64,000 nucleotides of DNA from Geotrypetes seraphini (taxonomy: Eukaryota > Chordata > Amphibia > Gymnophiona > Dermophiidae), in assembly GCF_902459505.1 (NCBI RefSeq), contig NC_047096.1, positions 2,852,001-2,916,000 on the forward strand. Reading direction: 5' to 3'. Under the pieces are notes generated by a model. The model had not been told where the DNA came from. It made no database searches and saw nothing but the letters and a program-made list of their open reading frames with translations. Positions 54,901 through 64,000 of this stretch are shown piece after piece. The translations under genes and the position numbers were made by a program. The stretch's first letter is position 1; every line of letters begins with the position of its first letter.

Positions 54901-57900
54901 AAATAATGGAAACAAAACCAGCAAGTCCTAAATAGGAAAAGAATAAAGTTTGCAAAGAGCGTCACTGCTAGTCAGAAATGTGTCACTGAGAACGCTGTGG
55001 TAGAAACGATCAGGCCTTCCAGCAGCCTACATACTCACCGTCCACAGGCACTCCTTGCAACTCCACAATTGTGGTTTTTGGTTTCTTCTTTAGTGGCTGA
55101 GAGCCATCGGACAGGGCCTGCCGCTTTTTCTCTGAACCTGTCCCATCTTCACCAATGGACATCTGCACAGTGTCAGGAGGTGGCCCATATGGGTTCTCTT
55201 CGGGGTCTTCCACCTCTGGAGCAATAGGTAGGTAAAGCAAGGCCTTGAAGTCTTCCAGCTCCTCATCACTGTGTGAAGACGGAGGGTTGATTTGGGTTTC
55301 AGTATGCAGTTTCTCATTCCTCTGGTACAACGAGAACTCACAGCACATCAATAAAATTTCATACTTTAGATTACGGTAACAACAACAACAAAAAAACACA
55401 AGTACTCAACAAAACAGGAGAAGACCCACTCTGCCTTGTGTAGAAGAGGAGAAAGACAGTCCTCTTAGCTTTTACAGTTTCCTTGGCAACACGTCACAAA
55501 GGCTGAGTCCTGTTATTTAGCTTGTGTGCTTATTAAAAACTCATCCCTTACCTGCTACAAAAAGCTGCTATGGGATCCACGCTGGTTACATCCACCTCCT
55601 CATCTTCGGCTGCATCTGCACCTGCAGACCAGATAGAAAGAATTTAAAAGCAGAAAAAGTCCCAGTACATCTGCCTCACCTAGCTATTGCTCTTCTTTGT
55701 TACAGAAGCATTTGTAAAATCCTGTAGCCACAAGCACCAAGTGCCAGAAACCTTTGGTCCCTTTCAGCTGAGGCATGAGGGCTACCAAGAAAGAAGAGTT
55801 TACTACCCCAGTAGTCTGTGTTTGCCCATCCTCTCTCCAACCCAGCTCACTGCAAACGCAGCCATTTCAGGCTTCACCCACTGGAAGTGACACGGTTTAA
55901 TTTTGCAGTGCATGCCAAGATCACATGCTAAAAGGACTGCACGCTTGTTAGTGTGTTAAGATAGTTAGCAAGATTTTACTCTACCCCCTCCCCAGTTCTT
56001 ATACGTCTCTCCTCCTCCTCCCCATTAATTTTGGGAAAACAGGAAGGTCTACTTGTGGATGTTTTTCTAAAAACGAGCACAAAAAGGTAAGATAGTAACC
56101 AGGGTCAGCGCAGCAACATCCCCTCGACTCAGCATCTACTCCCCAGTTCTCCTGGCGCCTACCTTATCCCATTGAATCCGCTGCGCCATGCTGAAAAGTC
56201 TTGAGAAGCCTGCGACGAGACCTTCCTTTAGCCGACGAGCCCCTCCTTGATGTAACTTCCGGTTTCATGAAGTTAGAAATTACATCAAGGAGGGACTCGG
56301 CTGAAGGAAAGCCTGGAGCAGGCCTCCAAAGATTTTTCAGCGTGGTGGCGTTTTTCCCTTTAGGAGCCAGCTGTGCCAATGAAAAATCTTCAGAGGCCTG
56401 CTCCAAGGCCTTCCTTCTGCCGAACAGTCCCTCCCTGATGTATCTACCGGTTTTGTGGTAGACAACAAAAAGGCAGAAAAAAAATTATTTTTTATTTTGC
56501 AATTAGACTATATCAGATTTGAAATATGTATTCTGCTAGAGCTAGTGTTAGACATAACTGGGGACTGCAAAGCCCACGCTGTGCTTCTTTACCTTCCAGC
56601 TGCTTTAGGGCTCTCTCTGAACAGGGGGTAGTTGCACTTCCCTAGAATTATTCCTGTCATGATTTTTCTATGTAGCATTCTGTAGTACCAATTTGACTTG
56701 TTTTCTCAATAGTGGAGGGGATATTTGTGAGGGGGATGAGAGGGGAGACGGGATTTGTTGATCCTTGCTCTGTATTATTTGTGATTTATAAAATGGCAAT
56801 TGTACAGACTATAATGCAGATGGGATCAGATGGTTTGTAGGGATGGTATGGGGACCGAGCTTGTGGGGAGAGGACAGGGACGGAGACTGAGCTGGCGGGG
56901 ACGGGGACAATTTTTTTCCCTGCGTCATTCTCTAACTGGAGCCAACCATTTCCAGCCCGCTTGTTTTCTTTTTATGCGTGCTTTTGTTTCTCGCTCTCTC
57001 TCTCTCTTTTTTTTTTTTTTTTATTAACAGAAGGAAATTGCATTTCATATGGCCCAAAGCGCAAATGCTGACTCCATAGTCCTGCCTCAACTACTATCTG
57101 CTGGAAACCGAAACATACCAGCTGGATTTGAACTGCACAGGTTCAAACCTGTAGTTCTCAAATGCCACCTGCTGGTAAACAAGCATAAAACATGTGTCTG
57201 GACAGGTCTAGAAGGATGAAAAGGAATGCTAAAACTTGAAACTTTCATTACCCCATACAATACAGTTCCTCTACTTTTCCTTTGCCTTGCACTGTAGTGT
57301 CTGAAATATAAAAAGCTCTTGGTGCATTGAAAAGCAACCAGTAGTTCTCTTAGGATTACCTGTCTGCTCTGGCTCGCTTTTGTCCTCATCTTCTATATCA
57401 AATTCAGACTCTCTCTCCTCATACTCCACATTCTCATCCAGTTCCTTGAAGTCAGGAGCAAAGGCACTCCAGTTTTCCTGCACCATAAGGATGAAATATT
57501 TTACACAGAGAAGAGAAAGAACTGGCACAAAGAAGCCCTTCTGAAAAACAGGGGAGGCACTAGATCTTGCAGCTTCCCTGGCAGCCACAGCCCTTGCACT
57601 CTAGCCAGAGCACAATTTAAGGTGTATGTGGGACTGAAAAAGAAGTCCAGATCTAGCTCCTCTTCTCATTAGACGGTGCCATATGCAGAAAACCCCGATT
57701 GATTTTACTTCCTGTAATACCCCAATTTTCATTGCTAAGGGCCCCCAGATGTAATAACCCCTTGTATGGTACACCATTCCCCACATCAGGGTTACTCAAA
57801 TGTTTTGAGGGAGGGGTCCAAAAAACTCCAGCTGTCAAACCCAGGGTTGTCTCCTCTCTCTTCTCATTGATCCCCCAAACATAGATCCTTATTCTCTCCT

Positions 57901-60900
57901 TTGCTTACTACACACTCAGTTATATTTCCCAGTTCAGATCTCCCTCATACATACATACATTCTCTTGCTCTCACTACTCACTCCCCATAACTCATGTGCT
58001 CTCTTCCCTTCTACCCCCCAAACGTACATCTCCACTCTTGGGTTCCTTCCTTTACACACACACAAATCTATTCCCACCATAACTCATTAATTACTTCTCT
58101 ATCTTCTCAGCCCCTATGCACTCTGTCTCCTCTCTCTGCTCCATACATACACTATTGCTCTTTTCTCTTGCTGCTCCTCCCCATCTGTGCTTTGACAGGC
58201 AATTGACAGCCCCAGTGATTCAAGCAGACAGGCTAGATGCTGGGCCTCCCTTGGTTATGTCCTGTCGGTGCTTGCTTAAAATCATCTGTCATGATACAGA
58301 AGCCTGCGAGCTGCTGGATGGACCAGGGGAGGAGGGATGAGATGTCAACATTTCTGGTCATGGTATCGGGGCCAAGAAAAAGAAACTGGCAACCCCTGCA
58401 GTCCACACGGGAAGGCTCAGCAACTACCATTTGAGTAGTCCTGGTTTAAAACCTACCACTTGATTCTGTGCCCATATGGACACCACGCCACTGGAAATGG
58501 AAGCTATGATAGGTCGGACAGGATGCCACTGGAATAAGAGAAGAGAGCAGAACATAAGAAGAATGTCAGTCTAAGTCTAGATAACGTTGATTCGTTCTGA
58601 GGAGAATTCTACAGAATTCTATCACACACACAACATTGCTCTAAAGTTAACATGCCGTGCTCACAGCTACATCCAAAAGCAGCTCCCCTCGGGTTCCATG
58701 CAGGATTTTCACCAGGTTACCAATGCTCTTCTCCCAGATGTATAGCGCATGCTGTCGTGCTGATCCTGCTACAATATACTCGCCATCGCCAGAGAAGCAG
58801 CACTTCTTCCATGGAGTCCTACAAATACAGACAACAGCAAGGCTTCTATTCAAGGCCCCTAGACAGCACCATAAAAGGGACCTCCAGAAACAAAAAGAAT
58901 CCCCATCAGGGCCAAAGAACTAGGAGGGAAGGGGGGAGGGACCAATCCACCTAAATTTGACACTCCCCCCACAGCCCCAACCAGCAGCCAAAAAGGAGCC
59001 CTGGGAAAGAAGCAGAGAAGTTAGGAGCCAGAATAAAATACTGCTGATCCTCCCCTCTCGCCCCCTAACTAGGAATCCTCAGGCCTACCACTTCTACCAC
59101 CTGCTGGGAGACTGAGAAGTACTGACTCTGGGAGGGACTGCACAGCTAACTTATAGGCTCTCCCTGAATTCTCTAGTTCTCAGTTTCCACCCACCTGCTG
59201 GTAGGCCTGCATAACCCATCCATCTAGGCTGGTCTGGAGGGACACCAAGGAAAGGAAGGTTTCGAGGGACATCGCAACAGTACGTGTACAAGTGTGTAAG
59301 AAATATAGTAGGCAAACTGGGTGTGTACAAGGGATGCAGTTAAGGCACAATGACAAGGACATCTTGCTCATACCTGTTCACCAGATCCTGCAGTTTCTGC
59401 ATAGGTTCTGGCTCGCCATCTCTCCCACAAGTCAGGATTTCCCGTCCATCATAAACGCGAATGATTCTGTCTGCTGTGTTTATCAAAAAGCAACTGTAAT
59501 GACAAAGAATAGGTCACAAAAAAAAAAAAAAAAAGTAGAGATTAATTGTACATTGGTTTTTCACAAACATGCACCTATGGAGGAGTGGCCTAGTGGTCAG
59601 AGCAGCTGCCTCAGCACCCTGAGGTTGTGAGTTCAATTCTCATCGAGGGTCCTGGGCTCACTGCCCCATGTAAACCTCTTTGATTGTGTAAACCACACAG
59701 GAAAAGCAGTAGATCAAGTCCCCGCCCCCTTCTAAAGGAAATCTGATTTGGTCTCAGCTGATGTCTTACAAATCACTCGCCTCTGCTCTGCTCATGATTA
59801 GAGTTAAAATGAGGGAATTATTCACCTCAAGCCAGGGCAGTTGTGGCAGAACTGTGTATTTCCAGGACTGGAATAAGAGGTGGTGCTGCTCAGCAGGAGT
59901 GAGATACACTGACGCAGTTACATGTTGGGGGGGGGGAGGGTTCTCAGTACTGGAATACATTGTGTGTGTGTGTGTGGGGGGGGGGGTCTTCATATTGGAA
60001 TAGCAGGAGGTGCTGGAGAGCTACTGAGCCCAACATGTTTAAGCTCACCTTCCTTTGCGTGCAAATTCTATAGATTTAATAGCTGTGGTATTACTTGTCC
60101 CAGTTGTTACTCGGAAGGACGCAACCAGCTCCTGATAATCTGTTTTTAAAACCAAAATCTGCAAAGAAAAGAAGCAGAAAACAATCAGGAATTCTGTTAC
60201 GTCCCTTCCGGATTCCATACTCCAGGTGTTCAATCCCTTCACTTAATCAGGTGGCTTGCTCCGATGCCATTTTTGGGACCCAAGTGTTGTAGGCAGGCTC
60301 TTCTGTCCCTTCCTAGACACTGCCATTGCTTTGGTACATCACCTAGCATAATGAATCCGGAAGAATGGAAAATGAGGGTTTTACCTTTCATAATCTTCTT
60401 TCTGTTAGTCCCTGTAGGATTCCATACGACCCGCCTTCTCTGTACAAGCTCCGCTGTTTCGAAATCACCTGCATTTCTTTCTGACTCGGCTGTTCTCCTT
60501 ACAGGATTCAGGATCTTCCAGCAAGTTGACAGATCCTGGGGGCAGTTCGTTCTTCTGTGAGTATTCATCTTGCTGATGGCTGTTTCATGTGGCTGCTCAT
60601 TGCACATAGCAGGTTAGTTCTACATTGTTCCTCAATGTCTTTTCTGTATTGCATTTTGCCTGATTTTATATTTTGCAGAACTGCTCTTAACAGGGAGGTT
60701 CCCCCATGCCCCCTTATTTGTCATGGATTGGTTCCGGTATGGTTGCTTGGCTTTGGGACTGAACTGTAGGGGGCTCTAACTCACTCTATAAGATAGGAGG
60801 AGAACATGTTCAGAAAAGTGTTTAGATTTCTGCAACTCCTGGATTGCGGGAAGGGATTGAACACCTATAATATGGGATCCTACAGGGACTAACAGAAAGA

Positions 60901-62357
60901 AGATTATCGACGGTAAAAACCTAATCTTCCAATCTCTCGTCATAAAGATTCATTGTGCAGAACATGAGGTTTCATGTGGCCAAAGCATTTTAGCGTTCAT
61001 ATCAGGAAAATAAATACAATCAGACTCTTCATCTGAAACAAACTAGTATCAGAAATCTGAAATGCAACTAAACTATAAATAAGAGACTGTAAAGCTTGTC
61101 TAAAAATGTTAAAAGTGGCCGGCATTACATTGCTCGTTGTTCTTAGTCCCAAAAAAGAAAGGACACTCCACACCACGGCAAGACCTTACCTTTCCCTTGG
61201 CATTGCCTGTGTAGATATACTCCCCCCGCCGATCAAATGATGCCACCACATTGAGGTCAGAATCATCGTCCACAGGCAAAACTACATGCTTGGAATCCGA
61301 CAGTGTCAGCATCACAGGGGCAGATTTCATAGGACACACAAGTACTCTGTTCCTGTTGCAAAACAAAGGGTGGGGGAGAAAGGAGGAGGGGAAAAAAAAA
61401 AAAAAAGAGGACTGCATCATTTAGTCTTCCTCAAAAAGACAAAGCCTGAACTAGAAAGCTGAAGCCAAAACTATGTAGCACAATAAGAACTGTAAATAAA
61501 GGAAGAGTGAACTACAGTGCAATAAGAACATAAGAATTTCCACTGCTGGGTCAGACCTGTGGTCCATCATGCCCAGCAGTCCGCTCACGCGGCGGCTCTC
61601 TGGTCCAAGACCAGCACCCTGAGACTAGCCCCACCAGCGCACGTTCTTGTTCAGCAGAAACTTGTCCTACTTTGTCTTGAATCCTTGGAGGGTGTTTTCC
61701 CCTATAACAGCCTCTGGAAGGGCGTTCCAGCTTTTTACCACTCTCTGGGTGAAGAAGAACTTCCTTACGTTTGTACGGAATCTATCCCCTTTCAACTTTA
61801 GAGAGTTCCCTCTCATTCTCCCTACCTTGGAGAGGGTGAACAACCTGTTCTTATCTACTAAGTCTATCCCCTTCAGTACCTTGAATGTTTCGATCATGTC
61901 CCCTCTCAATCTCCTCTGTTCGAGGGAGAAGAGGCCCAGTTTCTCTAATCTTTTGCTGTACGGTAGCTCCTCCAGCCCCTTTCCTAGTGTTGGAGTTCCT
62001 TTCGGACGGGTATCCCTATTTTTAAATTATTGTACCCCACTTTTATGGTGTTCCCTAAGTGGTTTATCAAAATAAAAGTAAACTGAACCAGAGACAAACT
62101 TCTATTTTTATAACAGCACTATAAAACAATATATTTTAAAGAAATATTAGTAAAACTGTACAACTAAGCCCGAGTTCTGTTAGCACTTATCTTTTACTTC
62201 AAGTAGATACACTTACTGGTCTCTGGGGTGGAACTGGACTTTGAGAATCGGAGAGGGGAAGCGGAATCTCTGATCACAATCTCCGGACAGGACATCCCAC
62301 AGTGAGACAATGTTATCTGTGGATGCACTCACCAGCTTGTGGCCATCTCGACTCCAA
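51970..62357 (-). CDS. RBBP5: RBBP5, COMPASS/MLL core subunit, partial (first exons outside window)
   Basis: RBBP5 is a nuclear WD40 protein. With WDR5, ASH2L and DPY30 it forms the core that activates MLL/SET1 H3K4 methyltransferases (family knowledge). Eleven exons on the minus strand join in frame to 1,396 nt, which is one base completing a codon, 464 residues and TGA. Human RBBP5 has 538 residues, so about 73 N-terminal residues and their exons lie to the right of the window. Visible parts are most of the WD40 propeller, the activation segment and ASH2L-binding acidic region (exon at 57360), the WDR5-binding motif [11 protein letters not shown] (exon at 55552), and a basic C-terminus rich in KKK and PKGSKGK. 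Identity with human looks very high. No defect was seen. Confidence 0.98.
51996..53379 (-). other. RBBP5: RBBP5 last intron
   Basis: Contains an A-run at 52020-52036 and a C-run near 52,590. No exon or familiar element was recognised. A G-run at 51922-51932 lies just beyond the stop codon in the 3'UTR. Confidence 0.35.
53380..53571 (-). CDS. RBBP5: RBBP5 exon J: basic C-terminal region
   Basis: Phase 1 to 1. Reads [40 protein letters not shown] and [20 protein letters not shown], then PLT. Lysine-rich. Confidence 0.96.
53960..54903 (+). mobile_element. CR1 3' end split by a Tigger-type MITE
   Basis: CR1 text GAAGTTACAGGGAGA is interrupted and resumes CTTTTAAAACCAATAGGAGG. The uninterrupted equivalent is visible at about 10340. 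It ends GGTCTGACCCAGTAAGGCTA. Confidence 0.8.
54066..54629. mobile_element. Tigger/pogo-type MITE with internal tandem units
   Basis: TA flanks. Ends CAGTAAAACCTTGGATTGCA and GCAAACCAAGGTTTTACTG. The interior repeats CACAACTGAGCCGATG three times (about 54194, 54279, 54390). Confidence 0.82.
55039..55268 (-). CDS. RBBP5: RBBP5 exon I: C-terminal tail
   Basis: Phase 2 to 1. Reads [40 protein letters not shown] and [20 protein letters not shown], then [10 protein letters not shown]. More changed from human than the propeller exons. Confidence 0.96.
55552..55621 (-). CDS. RBBP5: RBBP5 exon H: WDR5-binding motif
   Basis: A 70-bp exon, phase 1 to 2, reading [20 protein letters not shown], then CS. 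It carries the [10 protein letters not shown] motif that binds WDR5 (established knowledge). It is too short to appear as a long open frame. Confidence 0.96.
55622..56184 (-). other. RBBP5 intron, unrecognised part
   Basis: No exon or repeat was recognised. Confidence 0.3.
56185..56460. repeat. Multi-armed palindromic cluster
   Basis: CCTTCCTTTAGCCGACGAGC is mirrored at about 56300 by CGGCTGAAGGAAAGCC. GGAGCAGGCCTCCAAAG is mirrored at about 56390 by CTTCAGAGGCCTGCTCC. A third arm repeats the first orientation (GGCCTTCCTTCTGCCGA). Confidence 0.75.
56840..56935. mobile_element. Right end of a TAGAGAATG-type hAT element
   Basis: GGGGACGGGGACAATTTTTT followed by GCGTCATTCTCTA, matching the termini of 11338-12254 and 19881-20561. 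The left end is absent. Confidence 0.55.
57360..57477 (-). CDS. RBBP5: RBBP5 exon G: activation segment and ASH2L-binding region
   Basis: Phase 0 to 1. Reads [20 protein letters not shown], then [19 protein letters not shown]. In human this segment contacts the SET domain and the ASH2L SPRY domain (established knowledge), and it is unchanged here. Confidence 0.97.
57478..58456 (-). other. RBBP5: RBBP5 intron
   Basis: Pyrimidine-rich, with several CTCTCTTC and ACACACA words. No recognisable element. Confidence 0.35.
58457..58528 (-). CDS. RBBP5: RBBP5 exon F: last WD40 strand
   Basis: A 72-bp phase 0 exon of 24 codons reading [20 protein letters not shown], then QNQV. The acceptor is TTATTCCAG and the donor GTAGGT. 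Confidence 0.96.
58665..58818 (-). CDS. RBBP5: RBBP5 exon E: WD40
   Basis: Phase 2 to 0. Reads [40 protein letters not shown] and [11 protein letters not shown], as in human. The donor GTGAGC follows GCT. Confidence 0.97.
58819..59373 (-). other. RBBP5: RBBP5 intron
   Basis: Nothing recognised. Confidence 0.35.
59374..59493 (-). CDS. RBBP5: RBBP5 exon D: WD40
   Basis: Phase 2 to 2. Reads [20 protein letters not shown], then [19 protein letters not shown]. Placed by splice sites and homology, with no long open frame marking it. Confidence 0.96.
59578..59715 (+). mobile_element. tRNA-SINE
   Basis: A-box TGGCCTAGTGGTCAGAGCAG, B-box GGTTGTGAGTTCAATTCTC, then CTGGGCTCACTGCCCCATGT and GTAAACCACACAGG. 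It looks like a truncated CORE-type copy. Confidence 0.75.
59957..59976. repeat. (GT)n microsatellite
   Basis: About nine GT units next to two G-runs. Confidence 0.85.
60049..60158 (-). CDS. RBBP5: RBBP5 exon C: WD40
   Basis: Phase 0 to 2. Reads [20 protein letters not shown], then [16 protein letters not shown]. Human differs by SQD for YQE. Confidence 0.97.
60345..60959. mobile_element. Unclassified element with roughly 65-bp inverted ends
   Basis: ATAATCTTCTTTCTGTTAGT and CCCTGTAGGATTCCATA at the left are mirrored at 60864-60915. A related partial copy lies at about 60190-60280 (ATTCCATACTCCAGGTGTTC). No coding content. Class unknown. Confidence 0.6.
61190..61352 (-). CDS. RBBP5: RBBP5 exon B: WD40
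   Basis: Phase 2 to 0. Reads [40 protein letters not shown] and [14 protein letters not shown], identical to human apart from the start. The donor is GTAAGG. Confidence 0.97.
61523..61985 (-). mobile_element. CR1 3' end of ORF2
   Basis: The minus strand reads [40 protein letters not shown] and [14 protein letters not shown]. Relatively intact. Confidence 0.85.
62217..62357 (-). CDS. RBBP5: RBBP5 exon A (first seen here): WD40
   Basis: Reads [36 protein letters not shown] and [10 protein letters not shown], phase 2 to 2. The acceptor is CTTGCAG and the donor GTAAGT. Human has QWDVL and VQYHP at the two changed places. Confidence 0.96.
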
Positions 62358-63640
62358 CTGCAAGAAGATGCAGTTTAGACAGTGATGTAGCAGAAAGAAT
62401 CATGCACACAAATCCTCTCTCAGTACTAATGTTGAGTGATTCCATCCCAGCAGTGACTTCCCTCATTGCATAGAAAAGGATCTGGGGGATCCGCAAGTTG
62501 ATATAATGGCTTTAGACCTCATCCAGAAACAATTTCACAGTGATAAGCTGCAACATGGGTAATCCGTGGTTTAAATATTTAAATCACACTCGCAAAATTC
62601 AGGGCGTTAAATACAACATTTCTGTGATTCATATACTCCAGCCCTATAGTCACAGATCAATCTACTTTAAATTAATACATAATACAATTATAAATATGTA
62701 ATGTGAAGTACTTAAACCCACAACCAAAAGTGCTTAGTGTTTAACAAAGCAAGGGACAGAGCAGTCATGGCACTCGCTGTCCCAACCGCCACCAGATGGT
62801 ACTATATCTAATGAATCAAACACAATAAATAAATTCAACTTATCTAAATATCCATGGTAATGTGGCAGTAGCTCTGTTTTTTCGGCACATCCTTGTGCAG
62901 ATTAAAGTGAAACCAACTACCGAAGTTGCTCTCATCAAGCCGGCCTCCCGACTCGAGTTAGCAAACCAGCGTCTCACCATCAGCGTCATGTAGCAGAAGA
63001 TGAAGCATTTAATTAAGGAAAATAGAGTCGGGGGGGGGGGGGGCACTTGATGAGAGCTTACCAGGGTTAAGTACATAATTTCCTTTTCCAGTGCAATAGG
63101 CGAGACTTTCTTGACAATTGGGACATACCAAAGCAGTTCTTAAAGGCTGGAGCAAACTAACTGTGCCAGCCCATAAATCAAAGGACCCAAAGGCAGATCC
63201 TGTCTCACAGTCACATCCCATCCATAAAACTTGCCAAAAGGGTACAAAGAGGACCCCATGGCTGCCATGCAGATCTCCTTAGGGAGAACAAACTAGCTTC
63301 GGACCACGAAGAAGCCAGTCCTCGAAGAATACGTTTAATGGACAGAGAAGACTGCATTCCGGACACAATACAGGCTGAGATCCAGAACAGGCCTCCAATC
63401 ATCGTAGCCATTCTCTGGCACTATGAAGTACATAGAGTATCTGCCTGAGCCTGAGAGGGTGGGCAGCCCTGGCTCTACAGCCCAGCTTTACAACCGGAAT
63501 ATCCAGTAAGCGTTGTATAGTGGTTCACACCTTGAGCGCTTTGGCCAGTCGACCTGCGGGAAAGTTCACAAACCAATCCATCAGAGGCCAATTGTAGTCC
63601 AATTGTAAAATGTCCAAGACCGGCAAGGCCACCTCGTGTG
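62358..63640. other. RBBP5 intron, unrecognised
   Basis: No RBBP5 exon was found here, so the upstream exons lie outside. A G-run occurs at 63031-63042. Around 63,150-63,450 the text looks like a dispersed element, but I cannot name it. Confidence 0.35.
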
Positions 63641-64000
63641 CTCTCATTAAGGAAAACGCTTACAAAGTGGTGATGAGGTGGTACTATACACCGGAACGTC
63701 TTCACCGTATGTATCCAGGTGTTTCAGCCTTGTGTTGGAGATGTGGGATGGACTTGGGGACATTTTTGCATATCTGGTGGGCCTGTCCCGTCATACAGCC
63801 TTTCTGGCGGCAGGTGGTGGGGTGTTTATCACAATTGTTACAAATATTATTGCCTTTTTCTCCGCAGGGGTGCTTGCTAGGCCTTTACAATGTATGTTTA
63901 TATTCATGGCAAACTAAGATCCGACGTTGGGGCCTGGCGGCGGCTAAATGTTTGATAGCTGCTCGTTGGAAACAGGGGCAGGCGCCCACCCAATTGGAAT
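63641..64000 (+). mobile_element. L1-type LINE, ORF2 C-terminal part
   Basis: One open frame reads ENAYKVVMRWYYTPERLHRM, YPGVSALCWRCG, GTFLHIWWACPVIQPFW and KIRRWGLAAAKCLIAARWK. The cysteine-rich CWRCG...H..WW.C pattern is the L1 ORF2 C-terminal motif. It is cut by the window edge and no break is visible in this part. Confidence 0.85.

Noticed and set aside
59578-59660. tRNA gene suggested by A and B boxes
   Set aside because: No intact cloverleaf, and the downstream core marks it as a SINE. The same holds for the copies at 4940, 5336, 26152 and 41163.
62840-63411. Minus-strand open frames taken as missing RBBP5 N-terminal exons
   Set aside because: Their translations do not match the RBBP5 N-terminus, and no acceptor/donor pair gives the right phase.
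1-64000. Retrovirus-like or other capsid-bearing elements
   Set aside because: No protease, integrase, capsid or paired LTR-like termini were seen. All reverse transcriptase matches are LINE-type.

Overview
The window is vertebrate nuclear DNA carrying three host genes in the order CNTN2 (+), TMEM81 (-), RBBP5 (-). As far as I recall, this is the same order and orientation as on human chromosome 1q32. The background is dense with decayed CR1 and L2-like LINEs, CORE-type tRNA-SINEs and many small hAT, mariner/Tigger and piggyBac-like elements. The CR1 copies end in 8-bp tails (TTTCTATG or TTCTTATG) and the same 3' ends recur dozens of times. That repeat spectrum resembles caecilian amphibians (Gymnophiona). 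This placement is an inference from repeat style and has not been tested by a search.

Layout. Positions 1-7,400 are upstream of CNTN2 and hold LINE and SINE remnants, a piggyBac-like MITE and a stretch of mostly unique DNA that may contain the CNTN2 promoter. Positions 7,427-41,500 hold the complete CNTN2 coding sequence in 22 exons. The exon phases close perfectly to one 1,032-residue protein with a signal peptide, six Ig domains, four fibronectin III domains and a GPI-anchor tail. Each domain is encoded by two exons. Positions 41,501-45,400 are 3'UTR and intergenic DNA with nested transposons. Positions 45,461-46,267 are the single-exon TMEM81 coding sequence on the minus strand. Positions 46,800-62,357 hold the 3' eleven coding exons of RBBP5 on the minus strand (465 codons including the stop) with a probably long 3'UTR. 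Its first exons, about 73 residues by comparison with the human protein, lie beyond the right edge. The last 360 bases are an L1-type LINE fragment.

The three genes do not form a pathway: CNTN2 is a neural cell-adhesion molecule, TMEM81 a sperm membrane protein of the fertilisation complex, and RBBP5 a core subunit of the MLL/SET1 H3K4 methyltransferases. They are neighbours through conserved linkage.

I saw no retrovirus-like or other capsid-bearing element, no CRISPR array and no free-standing RNA gene. The most unusual structure is a shared core module of roughly 55-100 bp. It occurs in CR1-associated 3' regions and has also been captured inside two separate hAT elements, where it forms chimeric tandem arrays (105-bp and 215-bp periods). 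Long near-perfect inverted repeats, one of them in the likely RBBP5 3'UTR, come next.
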